Both the position numbers and the translations under genes were made by a program. The notes under the pieces are model-generated. The model saw only the letters and a program-made list of their open reading frames with translations. It made no database searches and had not been told where the DNA came from. From Pseudomonadota bacterium (GTDB taxonomy: Bacteria; Pseudomonadota; Alphaproteobacteria; Sphingomonadales; Sphingomonadaceae), in assembly GCA_023417515.1 (NCBI GenBank), contig JAEZFL010000019.1, forward strand, positions 1 to 17,849: a stretch of 17,849 nucleotides of DNA, read 5' to 3'. Of the stretch, positions 1 to 7,264 are shown piece by piece; position 1 is the stretch's first letter; the number at the start of each line of letters is the position of its first letter.

Positions 1-545
1 GGCCCGACATGGTGCTAACCATGGGCGGCGGCGGCGACCGGCTCGGAATCGCCGCCCGGCTCGGCGTGGCGACGGTCGACCTGCCCTATCCGCGCAGCAT
101 CGACGACGTCATGACGTCGATCCGAACGGTCGCCACGGCGCTGGGACGCGAGGCGGAGGGCGCGGCGGCGATCGCCCGCATCGACGCTCTGCGCCGCTCG
201 GCTCCGGCCGAGGCGCACGACACGCTCTGGGTCGGCAGCGGCGGTCGAACCGTCGCCGCCGAGGGCCTCGAGGCGCAGTGGATGGCGCTCGCCGGCCTTC
301 GTCAGCGCCCGATCGCCGGCGACCGGATCGAGCTGGAGGAATTGCTGGTGCGGCCGCCCTCGGTGCTGCTGCGCAGCGACTATCGCGCCGATCAATATTC
401 GCAGGGCCAGGCGTGGCTGAACCATCCGCTGGCGCGGGCCGCGCGAACGAGCCGCGCCATCGCCACCGACGGCCGCCGCTGGACCTGCATGGGCCCGCCG
501 CTGGTCGGCGAGATCCTGCGCCTGCGCGGAGAGGTTGCGGCATGA
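1..545 (+). CDS. ABC transporter substrate-binding protein, BtuF/FecB-like (5' truncated)
   Basis: This is the C-terminal part of a periplasmic binding protein that would deliver cobalamin, haem or a ferric chelate to the permease encoded next. The reading frame is open to the left edge (codons run from base 3), so the true start and signal peptide lie outside the window; the ATG at base 9 is internal. About 180 residues remain. The visible part fits the second lobe of a class III binding protein: a GGGGDR segment, a long linking helix rich in Ala and Arg, and a late WTCMGPPLVGEILRL segment. The stop overlaps the permease start as ATGA, so the three genes form one operon. The permease and ATPase support the class. 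The substrate cannot be decided here, because the TonB receptor or riboswitch that would reveal it would lie upstream. Confidence 0.75.
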   Translation, partial: PDMVLTMGGGGDRLGIAARLGVATVDLPYPRSIDDVMTSIRTVATALGREAEGAAAIARIDALRRSAPAEAHDTLWVGSGGRTVAAEGLEAQWMALAGLRQRPIAGDRIELEELLVRPPSVLLRSDYRADQYSQGQAWLNHPLARAARTSRAIATDGRRWTCMGPPLVGEILRLRGEVAA

Positions 546-1510
546 GGCATGGCGTCATCGCGGCCGTCGCACTGCTCGCCGCGCTCGCCTTCGCGGCGGC
601 CCTGCTGCTGCCCTGGTCCGGCCTGCAGGCGCTCTATGCCGCCGATCCGGACCTCGGCCTCACCTTCCTGCTCGAGCTGCGCCTACCGCGGGCGGCGCTG
701 GCTTTGGTCTATGGCGCCATGCTCGGAGCAGCCGGTGCGGCGATCCAGGCGCTGTTCGGCAATCCCCTCGCCTCGCCCGACCTGACCGGCACGACCAGCG
801 GCGCCGCGCTGGGGGCGGTCGTCACGGCCTATATCATCGGCGCCGCGAGCTCCTTCGCAATGGCGCTCGGCGCGGTTGCGGGAGCGCTTGCAAGCCTGCT
901 TCTGCTGATCGGCCTCGCCGGGCGCCGCGCCGAGACGGCCACCCTGCTCCTCGCCGGCCTTGCGATCAGCGCTCTGGCGGGGGCACTGACGACCCTCGCG
1001 CTCGCACTCGCCCCCTCCCCCTTCGCTTTCTACGACGCTTATTCCTGGCTGATGGGCTCGCTGATCGACCGAAGCCTGCCGCAGCTCGCCTTCGCCGCCA
1101 TCCCCGCCGCAGTCGCGATCCTGTGGCTGGCGCGGCTCGCCCCGGCGCTCGATCGACTCGCGCTCGGTGAGGAGGTCGCCGAGTCGCTCGGCCACGATCT
1201 CGGCCGCCTCAGGCTGCAGGTCATCTGCCTCAGCGCGCTCGGAGTCGGGGCCTGCGTCGCGATCTGCGGAGCGATCGGCTTCATCGGGCTGGTCGCGCCG
1301 ATCTTCGCCCGGCGGCTGACCGGCGGCCATGCCGGACGGGCGATCCTGCCGGCGGCATTGATCGGCGCATTGCTGCTGCTCCTCGCCGATCTCGCCAGCC
1401 GCTTCGCGCCGCTTGGCCGAACCCTCCCGATCGGCGTGGTGACGGCGCTGGTCGGCGCGCCCTTCTTCCTGTGGCTGGTCGCGCGGATGCGCTGGGGGAT
1501 GGCACGATGA
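542..1510 (+). CDS. FecCD/BtuC-family ABC transporter permease
   Basis: A 322-residue integral inner-membrane permease that would form the homodimeric channel of a cobalamin, haem or siderophore importer. The length matches the family (about 320-350). Hydrophobic helices run through the whole protein. Family features are visible: LRLPRAALALVYGAMLGAAG near residues 43-62, the GNPLASPDLTG segment, GAIGFIGLVAPIFARRL (the conserved FIGLVxPHxxR region, here with Ile-Phe where His is usual), and LGRTLPIGVVTALVGAPFFL near the C-terminus. I chose the ATG at 542 because it overlaps the preceding stop as ATGA and gives the normal N-terminus; the frame stays open further upstream, but only as a shadow of the previous gene. 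The ATPase start overlaps its stop. Confidence 0.88.
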   Translation: MRHGVIAAVALLAALAFAAALLLPWSGLQALYAADPDLGLTFLLELRLPRAALALVYGAMLGAAGAAIQALFGNPLASPDLTGTTSGAALGAVVTAYIIGAASSFAMALGAVAGALASLLLLIGLAGRRAETATLLLAGLAISALAGALTTLALALAPSPFAFYDAYSWLMGSLIDRSLPQLAFAAIPAAVAILWLARLAPALDRLALGEEVAESLGHDLGRLRLQVICLSALGVGACVAICGAIGFIGLVAPIFARRLTGGHAGRAILPAALIGALLLLLADLASRFAPLGRTLPIGVVTALVGAPFFLWLVARMRWGMAR

Positions 1511-2217
1511 GCCTCGTCGACGCCCTCGGGCTCGCCATTGCGGGCCGGCTCCAGCCCACCGACCTGCGGCTGGAGGCGGGCACCCTCACCTGCCTCGTCG
1601 GCCCCAATGGCAGCGGCAAGACCAGCCTGCTCCATGCCCTCGCGGGGATCGGCGGCGCGGCCGGCGCGATCCGGATCGACGGGGCGGACCCGAGCCGCGC
1701 CCCGCCGCCGGTTCGCCCGAAGCTCGCCACTTACCTGCCGGCGAGCCGGGACGTGCGCTGGCCGCTTCACGCGCGCGAGCTGATCGCTCTGGGCGGAGCC
1801 ACCGCGGAGCAGGTCGATCATTATGCCCGCTTGCTCGACCTCGACGCGGTCGAGCCGCGCACCGTCGATCGTCTGTCGACCGGCGAGCGAAGCCGGGTGC
1901 TGATCGCCCGGGCGCTGGCGCCCCGCCCAAAATTGCTTCTGCTCGACGAGCCGACCGCCAATCTCGATCCGCTGTGGCAGATCCGGCTGATGACGCTCGT
2001 CCGCTCGGAAGTGACCCAGCCCGGCCGAGCCGCGGTCGTGGCGATGCACGATCTCGACTCGGCGGGCCGTCATGCCGATCGCCTGATCGTCATGAGCGAC
2101 GGGCTCATCGCGGCCGACGGCGCTCCCGGGCAGGTGCTCGGAAGCGCGGTGGTTCGCGACGTTTTCGGAATCGCCCGGAAGGACGGCCAGTGGGTGGCGG
2201 CTGAAGGATCGGCTTAG
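1507..2217 (+). CDS. ABC transporter ATP-binding protein, BtuD/FecE-like
   Basis: A 236-residue cytoplasmic ATPase that would power the permease encoded just upstream. Visible motifs are Walker A GPNGSGKT (residues 32-39), signature LSTGE (123-127), Walker B LLLLDEP with catalytic Glu (143-149), D-loop NLD (152-154) and H-loop His181 in AMHDLD. The Q-loop region reads YLPASRDVRWPL and has no glutamine where most relatives have one. The start at 1507 overlaps the permease stop (ATGA), implying coupling. The protein is slightly short for the family but has all other catalytic parts. Its TAG stop overlaps the stop of convergent fabZ, so nothing separates the two transcription units. The specific substrate is unknown. 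Confidence 0.88.
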   Translation: MSLVDALGLAIAGRLQPTDLRLEAGTLTCLVGPNGSGKTSLLHALAGIGGAAGAIRIDGADPSRAPPPVRPKLATYLPASRDVRWPLHARELIALGGATAEQVDHYARLLDLDAVEPRTVDRLSTGERSRVLIARALAPRPKLLLLDEPTANLDPLWQIRLMTLVRSEVTQPGRAAVVAMHDLDSAGRHADRLIVMSDGLIAADGAPGQVLGSAVVRDVFGIARKDGQWVAAEGSA

Positions 2218-2696
2218 GCGGGCGGATCGGCGATCATCGCCGTGAAGTTCGCCTCGGCGGCGAGCTGGTCGCCGACATAAGCGCGTCCCTCGAACTTGCA
2301 CACGCGGGCGCGCTTCTGGACGAAGCTGACATCGAGGCGGAGGAGCACGCCCGGCTCCACGGGCGTGCGGAACTTGGCGCCGTCGATCGCCATGAAATAG
2401 ACCAGCTTGCCCGAGCCGGCGAGGCCGAGCGACTGGACCGCGAGCACTCCGGCGGCCTGCGCCAGCGCCTCGACGATGAGCACTCCGGGCATGATCGGCC
2501 GGCCGGGGAAATGGCCCTGGAAGAAGCCCTCGTTGATCGTGACCGCCTTGATCGCGCTGATCCGCTCGTCTGGGACCAGGCTCTCGACCCGGTCGACGAG
2601 CAGCATCGGGTAGCGATGGGGCAAGGCCGCCATCACCGCCCGGACGTCGAGCGCCCCCGCGTCGGCGGGGGCGCTGGCGTTGGATGCCTCGGTCAC
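2214..2696 (-). CDS. fabZ: (3R)-hydroxyacyl-ACP dehydratase FabZ
   Basis: FabZ dehydrates 3-hydroxyacyl-ACP to trans-2-enoyl-ACP in the cytosolic type II fatty acid cycle. The 160-residue product has the hot-dog fold signatures PHRYPMLLVDRV (26-37), FFQGHFPGRPIMPGVLIVEA with catalytic His62 and Glu76 14 residues apart, and a normal C-terminus. I chose the GTG at 2694-2696 because it overlaps the skp stop as GTGA. The segment from Leu16 on aligns with the start of E. coli FabZ, so residues 1-15 are a small extension, and part of it is encoded by a perfect 10-bp palindrome. In most Gram-negatives fabZ lies between lpxD and lpxA; here it follows skp directly and is the last gene of its run. Confidence 0.93.
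   Translation of the reverse strand: MTEASNASAPADAGALDVRAVMAALPHRYPMLLVDRVESLVPDERISAIKAVTINEGFFQGHFPGRPIMPGVLIVEALAQAAGVLAVQSLGLAGSGKLVYFMAIDGAKFRTPVEPGVLLRLDVSFVQKRARVCKFEGRAYVGDQLAAEANFTAMIADPPA
2651..2674 (-). repeat. Perfect 10-bp hairpin inside the 5' end of fabZ
   Basis: Bases 2651-2660 (GCGCCCCCGC) are the exact reverse complement of 2665-2674 (GCGGGGGCGC), with a 4-base loop. The hairpin falls about 22 bases after the fabZ GTG and encodes the Ala/Pro/Gly-rich N-terminal extension. On the transcribed strand it shares the 13-mer GCGCCCCCGCCGA with the hairpin downstream of tsf. There is no T-run after it, so classic termination is unlikely. It could modulate fabZ translation, stabilise the upstream message or be a dispersed palindromic element; the function is inferred only. 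Confidence 0.6.
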
Positions 2697-3343
2697 CGGC
2701 CCTGCGGGCGCGGCTGCTGCGGCTGGGGCTGGGCCGGAGTCGCGGCGGGCGGCGCCTGCTGCGGCAGCGGCGTGATGCTGACAGCGGGCAGCGCACGGTT
2801 GAGCTGGGCGAGGACGTCGTTGGTCACGTCGAGGGTCGCCGCGCTGGCCAGCCGGGCGTCGGTCGAGATGATCAGATTGGCACCGCGGCTGGTCATGACC
2901 TGGGTGTAGATCGGCTGAAGCGCGCGGTTGATCTGCATGGTCACGTTGACCTGGGTCGACTGGAGGTTCTGCTGGAGCATGCGCAGCTCCTGAACCGCAT
3001 TCTGCTGGCGCTGGCGGAAGTTCTGGATGCGCTGCTGGAGAGCGGCGTCGGGCTGGCGGCCCTGGGGCAGCGCCTCGACGGCGGTCTGGAGCTCCTGCGC
3101 CTCGCGGTCGAGCGCTCCGGGCTGGCCCTGGACCCCCGAGACGAGGCCGAGCTGGATGGCACGCTGGTTGGCGCTGGCCTCCTGGGCCTGGAGCGCGGCC
3201 TGGGCCGCGACGCAGGCGGTGCACTCGCGGCCGACGCGCGTGGTGTCGACGACGGCGATCGTGGCGGCGGGGAGGCGCTGCGCCATCGCGCCGGTGGGAA
3301 TGGCAACCGCGATCGCGGCCGCGGCAAGAAGCATGGTCTTCAT
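2693..3343 (-). CDS. skp: OmpH/Skp-family periplasmic chaperone
   Basis: Skp is a trimeric periplasmic chaperone that carries unfolded outer-membrane proteins to the BAM complex. The 216-residue product starts with a signal peptide (about residues 1-21, ending AMA before Gln22), followed by the family's first strand TIAVVDTTRV. A long Gln/Arg-rich helical region forms the expected coiled-coil arms (about 45-130), and ANLIISTDARLASAATLDVT returns to the core. Two features are unusual against E. coli Skp: a CxxC motif (Cys41, Cys44) after the first strand, and a Pro/Gln-rich tail of about 28 residues. The ATG at 3343 overlaps the bamA stop (ATGA) and the stop overlaps the fabZ GTG, so bamA-skp-fabZ are probably translated in a coupled way. 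Confidence 0.9.
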   Translation of the reverse strand: MKTMLLAAAAIAVAIPTGAMAQRLPAATIAVVDTTRVGRECTACVAAQAALQAQEASANQRAIQLGLVSGVQGQPGALDREAQELQTAVEALPQGRQPDAALQQRIQNFRQRQQNAVQELRMLQQNLQSTQVNVTMQINRALQPIYTQVMTSRGANLIISTDARLASAATLDVTNDVLAQLNRALPAVSITPLPQQAPPAATPAQPQPQQPRPQGR

Positions 3344-6054
3344 CAGAAAGCGGTTCCTACGTTGAAGGTGAAGATACGCGTGTCGTCGCCTTCCTGGCTG
3401 AGCAGGGGATAAGCGACGTCGATCCGGAACGGGCCGAACGGCGAGTTCCAGTTGACCCCGAAGCCGACCGACACGCGCGGCGACGGCGTGTCGCCGACGA
3501 ACGTCTCGGCAAAAGGTAGAACGCCCGAGCGGAACAGGTTGGTGCCGGTCGGGCATTCCGAGTTGCGGGGAACCCGGGTGATGGTGCCGTCCGCCGCTTG
3601 GCAGGAGTTGAGCGTGAGCTCCGAGCCCGGGGTGATGTCGAGCAGGTTCGGCTGGCGCACGCCCCACAGCGCGCCGACGTCGACGAACAGCGACGGACGG
3701 ACGCCGAGCTCGCGGATCGAGTTGCTGACCGGGATTTCGAGCTCGAGGTGGCCGAGATAATAATAGCGGCCGCCGATCGCCTCGTCGCGAACCTGATTCT
3801 CGTCGTCGACGAAGGTCAGATTGCCGGCGGAGTCGAGGACCGGGGTGCCGTCGGCGTTGATCGCATAGGCGCGACGAAGCACGCGCGGGCCGACGCCGCG
3901 GATGTCGAAGCCGCGCATCTGCGGGCTGCCGAGCGTGAAGCGGTCGGTCAGAAGGATCGGATCGACGCCGGGCGCGCCGTCCTCGAAGCTGAAGATGGCG
4001 CCGCCCTCGAGGCTCGCCGACAGGATGAACCCTCTGCCCACGCTCCAGTAGCGGGCCGCGCTGGCGCGGGTGCGCAGATAGCGCTCGTCGCCGCCGATTC
4101 CGGCAAAGTCCTGGCTCAGCAGCGCACGGAAGCCGCTGCTCGGGCGAAGCGAGTTGTTGAGGGTCGAGTAGACCACGGTGTAACCGAGGCTCGACACCAC
4201 GCGCTCGCCGAGCAGATCGCAAAGGTAGCGGCCGGCGAGCAGCGGATCGCAGGAGGCGGGCAGCGGGCCGGAGCCGTCCGGATCGGTGAAGTAGAGCTGC
4301 GGCGCGAGGCCGATCTCGCTCAGGTTCAGGCTGTAGCGCAGCGCCAGCTGCATCCGCTCGGTGAGCGGGATGCCGACCCGGACCTGGCCGCCGGTCGTCA
4401 CCTCGTCGAACGTGCTTCGGCGCTCGTTGCCGACGAAATTGAAGCTGTTGAGGTCGCGCCGGTACAGGTCGAAGCCGATCGCCACGTTGCGGTCGAACAG
4501 ATAGGGCTCGGTGAAGCCCAGCTCGAACGAGCGCGAATAGCTCGAATAGTTGATCGCGGCGCGCAGCTGCTGGCCGAGGCCGCGGAAGTTGCGCTGCTGG
4601 ACCGACAGGTTGATCAGGAACTGCTCGACGCTCGAGAAGCCGGCGGAGAGCTGCAGCTCGCCGGTCGCGCGCTCCTCGACCTCGACGTTGAGCGCCATCC
4701 GGTCGGGGCCGAGCTCCTGCTGCTCGATCTCCAGATTCTCCTGGAAAAAGCCGAGGCTGTTGATCCGGTCACGGGAGCGGCGGACCCGGATCGAGTTGAA
4801 CGGATCGCCCTCGGCGAGCCGGAACTCGCGGCGGATCACCTTGTCGGCGGTATTGGTGTTGCCCGAGATGTTGATGCGCTCGACATAGGTGCGCTGGGCC
4901 TCGTTCACCTGGAAGTTGATGTCCATGGTGAGCGTTTCGGGATTGCGCGTGAAGCGCGGCTCGACGTCGGTGAAGGCGTAGCCGTAGAGACCGGCAAGCT
5001 CGTTGAGACGGGTGACCGTGTCCTCGACCTGGCGGGCATTGTAATAGTCGCCGCTGCGCATCGGCAGCGCCTCCTGCAGCGCCTGGCTGCTGAAGTCGCG
5101 GATCTCGCTGTTCACGGTGACGTCGCCGAACTTGTAGCGCGGGCCTTCCTCGACCACGTAGGTGATGATGAAGTCGCGGCGGTCCGGGGTCAGCTCGGCG
5201 ACCGCCGAGACGACCCGGAAGTCGGCATAGCCCTGGGTCAGGTAGAATTGCCGAAGCTTCTGCTGGTCGAAGGCCATTCGGTCGGGATCGTAGGTATCGT
5301 TGCCGCCGCCGAGCAGGCCGAACGGAAAGCCCCGCGCCTCGCGGGTCGCCATCTCGGCCTGGAGTCGGCCGTCGTTGAACGCCTCGTTGCCGATGATGTT
5401 GATCTGGCGGACCCGCGAGCGCGGGCCTTCCTCGATCTCGAACACGACGTCGACTCGGTTCTGGTCGAGCTGGACGATCTTGGGCTCGACCCGGGCGGCG
5501 AAGCGGCCCTGGCGGCGGTAGAGCTCGATGATTCGCGCGACGTCGGCGCGGGCGCGGCTGCGGGTGAAGATCTGGCGCGCCGAAAGGCGGATCTCCGGCG
5601 TGATCTTGTCGTCCTTCAGGCGGCGATTGCCCTCCAGGATGATGCGGTTGATCACCGGATTCTCGCGGACCTGGATGACGATGTCGCCGGTCTCGACGCC
5701 GGCGATCTGGACGTCGGCGAACAGCTCGGTCGCGTAGAGCTCGCGCAGCGCCTGGTCGATGCGGCTGCGGTCATAGGCCTCGCCGGGACGAAGCGTGATG
5801 TAGGAAATGACCGTCTCGGCCTCGAGCCGCTGGTTGCCGGTCACGCTGATCGACCGCACGACCTGCTGCGCCGGCGCGGCGACCGGCGGGGTCAGCGGGA
5901 TGGCGGGAACCTGCTGAGCCGGCGCGGACTGCTGAGGCTGCTGAGCCTGCCCGTCCTGCGCCTGAGCCGCGACCGAGAAGCCGCCAAGCGCGGTTCCGAC
6001 CAGCAGCAATGTGCAGAAGCGGCGGCTTTTTGGAAAAGCTTGATGAGACGTCAC
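3343..6054 (-). CDS. bamA: Outer-membrane protein assembly factor BamA
   Basis: BamA is the essential Omp85 barrel that folds and inserts outer-membrane proteins. The 903-residue product has a signal peptide (about 1-32, ending AAQA), a Gln/Pro-rich linker (about 33-65), five POTRA domains to roughly residue 430, and a C-terminal 16-strand barrel ending NVGTAF with terminal Phe. The loop-6 motif is MRGF at about 713-716, close to the usual VRGF. Two cysteine pairs (602/612 and 818/834) lie in predicted extracellular loops. The start is GTG: an in-frame TAG lies 12 bases upstream and no other initiator is near, with GGGCGGG as a possible ribosome-binding site. It is longer than E. coli BamA (810), mostly from the linker and loop insertions. 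It lies 85 bases after rseP and overlaps skp by 4. Confidence 0.95.
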   Translation of the reverse strand: MTSHQAFPKSRRFCTLLLVGTALGGFSVAAQAQDGQAQQPQQSAPAQQVPAIPLTPPVAAPAQQVVRSISVTGNQRLEAETVISYITLRPGEAYDRSRIDQALRELYATELFADVQIAGVETGDIVIQVRENPVINRIILEGNRRLKDDKITPEIRLSARQIFTRSRARADVARIIELYRRQGRFAARVEPKIVQLDQNRVDVVFEIEEGPRSRVRQINIIGNEAFNDGRLQAEMATREARGFPFGLLGGGNDTYDPDRMAFDQQKLRQFYLTQGYADFRVVSAVAELTPDRRDFIITYVVEEGPRYKFGDVTVNSEIRDFSSQALQEALPMRSGDYYNARQVEDTVTRLNELAGLYGYAFTDVEPRFTRNPETLTMDINFQVNEAQRTYVERINISGNTNTADKVIRREFRLAEGDPFNSIRVRRSRDRINSLGFFQENLEIEQQELGPDRMALNVEVEERATGELQLSAGFSSVEQFLINLSVQQRNFRGLGQQLRAAINYSSYSRSFELGFTEPYLFDRNVAIGFDLYRRDLNSFNFVGNERRSTFDEVTTGGQVRVGIPLTERMQLALRYSLNLSEIGLAPQLYFTDPDGSGPLPASCDPLLAGRYLCDLLGERVVSSLGYTVVYSTLNNSLRPSSGFRALLSQDFAGIGGDERYLRTRASAARYWSVGRGFILSASLEGGAIFSFEDGAPGVDPILLTDRFTLGSPQMRGFDIRGVGPRVLRRAYAINADGTPVLDSAGNLTFVDDENQVRDEAIGGRYYYLGHLELEIPVSNSIRELGVRPSLFVDVGALWGVRQPNLLDITPGSELTLNSCQAADGTITRVPRNSECPTGTNLFRSGVLPFAETFVGDTPSPRVSVGFGVNWNSPFGPFRIDVAYPLLSQEGDDTRIFTFNVGTAF

Positions 6055-6078
6055 GTGGTTCCCGCCCTAGTATTTCGC

Positions 6079-6096
6079 GCCGGCGGAACGGCCGGC
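6079..6096 (-). other. GCCGGC hairpin in the rseP-bamA gap
   Basis: The 85-base gap between rseP and bamA contains two copies of the self-complementary hexamer GCCGGC (6079-6084 and 6091-6096) separated by six bases, able to form a small hairpin in the bamA leader. There is no T-run after it. I found no convincing -35 element for a separate bamA promoter, although TACTAG occurs on the minus strand between the hairpin and the start. It may be incidental in GC-rich DNA. Confidence 0.3.
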
Positions 6097-6139
6097 ATCT
6101 CCCTGTCGTCGGCTGCCCTGCCCGAAGCCGCCCACCCGA

Positions 6140-7264
6140 TCAACCCGCCAGCCTCTGGAAGAAGCCGAACGAGACCAGATCGTTGAAGGTGATGAAGATC
6201 ATCAGCGCGAGCAGCACCATCAAACCTGTCCGGAATGCCCATTCCTGCGCCGTCGGGCCAAGCGGTTTCCGCCTCACTCCCTCGATGAGGTAGAAAAGAA
6301 GGTGACCCCCGTCGAGCAGAGGAATTGGCAACAGATTGATGAATCCCAGATTAATCGAGACGATGGTCATGAACCAGAAGAAGGCGACCCAGCCGAGCGT
6401 CGCCTGCTGGCCCGAAACCTCGGCGATCTTGAGCGGACCGCCCAATTCCTTGACCGAGCGCTGCCCGGTGATGACCTGGCCAAGGGCGACGACCATCGAT
6501 TCCACGGTGCCGATCGTTCGATCGACCGCGGCGAGGAACAGCCGGCCCGGCGGCAACCGCTCGAGGCTCGCCCCGACCCCCGGTGCGATGCCGAGATGGC
6601 CGATGCGGGCGCTGTTGCCGAACTCGTCCTCAACGGACTTTTCGGCCGAGGTGATCGCCAGCGGAAACTCCTGGCCGTCGCGGACGACGGTCATCTCCAT
6701 CCGCGTGTTGGGCCGCAGCGACACATAGGCGCTCAGGTCGGCGAAGGTATCGATGCCGCGGCCGTTGATCGCGACGATCTGGTCGCCCGGACGCAGGTCC
6801 GACGCGGCGGCGGGCGTGTTCGGCACAAGCGCGCCGACCGTCGCGGCCGCTGTCGGATAGCCGTTGACCGCGAAGATCGCCATGAAGGCGACGATCGCGA
6901 ACGCGAAATTGGTGAACGGGCCGGCGGCGACGATGATGAATCGTTGCCACACCGGCTTGGCCTGGAAGGTCTGGTTGCGTTCCTCGGCGGGAAGAGCGAG
7001 CCATTCGGGGCTCGGAGTCGAGGCGGCGTTCATGTCGCCCTTGAACTTGACGTAGCCGCCCAAGGGGAGCGCCGCGACCTTCCAGCGGGTGCCGCTTTTG
7101 TCGGTCCAGCCGAACAATTCCTTGCCGAAGCCGATCGAGAAGGTTTCGGCCCCCACCCCGAACATGCGGCCGGCGAGATAATGGCCCATCTCGTGGATGA
7201 ACACGAGCGGCCCCAGCACGGCGAGGAACGCGACAACGATCAGCAGAAAGCTCGGGTCGTTCAA
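6140..7264 (-). CDS. rseP: Site-2 intramembrane zinc metalloprotease RseP
   Basis: RseP cleaves transmembrane substrates such as anti-sigma factors and signal-peptide remnants inside the inner membrane. The 374-residue protein has the zinc-binding HEMGH motif at 24-28 in the first helix, a central PDZ domain (about 130-215, with DLRPGDQIVAINGRGI), and NLLPIPLLDGGH near 310-321, where Asp318 is the third zinc ligand. It has one PDZ domain, shorter than the two-PDZ E. coli enzyme (about 450) and in line with many alphaproteobacterial forms. The start is a TTG at 7262-7264 that overlaps the dxr stop as TTGA; no ATG is available before the catalytic motif. Which anti-sigma factor it would act on cannot be told from this window. 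Confidence 0.93.
   Translation of the reverse strand: MNDPSFLLIVVAFLAVLGPLVFIHEMGHYLAGRMFGVGAETFSIGFGKELFGWTDKSGTRWKVAALPLGGYVKFKGDMNAASTPSPEWLALPAEERNQTFQAKPVWQRFIIVAAGPFTNFAFAIVAFMAIFAVNGYPTAAATVGALVPNTPAAASDLRPGDQIVAINGRGIDTFADLSAYVSLRPNTRMEMTVVRDGQEFPLAITSAEKSVEDEFGNSARIGHLGIAPGVGASLERLPPGRLFLAAVDRTIGTVESMVVALGQVITGQRSVKELGGPLKIAEVSGQQATLGWVAFFWFMTIVSINLGFINLLPIPLLDGGHLLFYLIEGVRRKPLGPTAQEWAFRTGLMVLLALMIFITFNDLVSFGFFQRLAG

Noticed and set aside
6055..6100. Possible separate promoter for bamA (TACTAG on the minus strand)
   Set aside because: No matching -35 element lies 16-18 bases upstream, and the region is occupied by the GCCGGC hairpin.
3598..6186. An 862-codon open frame on the plus strand antisense to bamA
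   Set aside because: It is rich in Ala, Asp, Glu and Leu without recognisable domains, and mirrors the GC-rich codon pattern of bamA, which is clearly the coding strand. It is a frame shadow.
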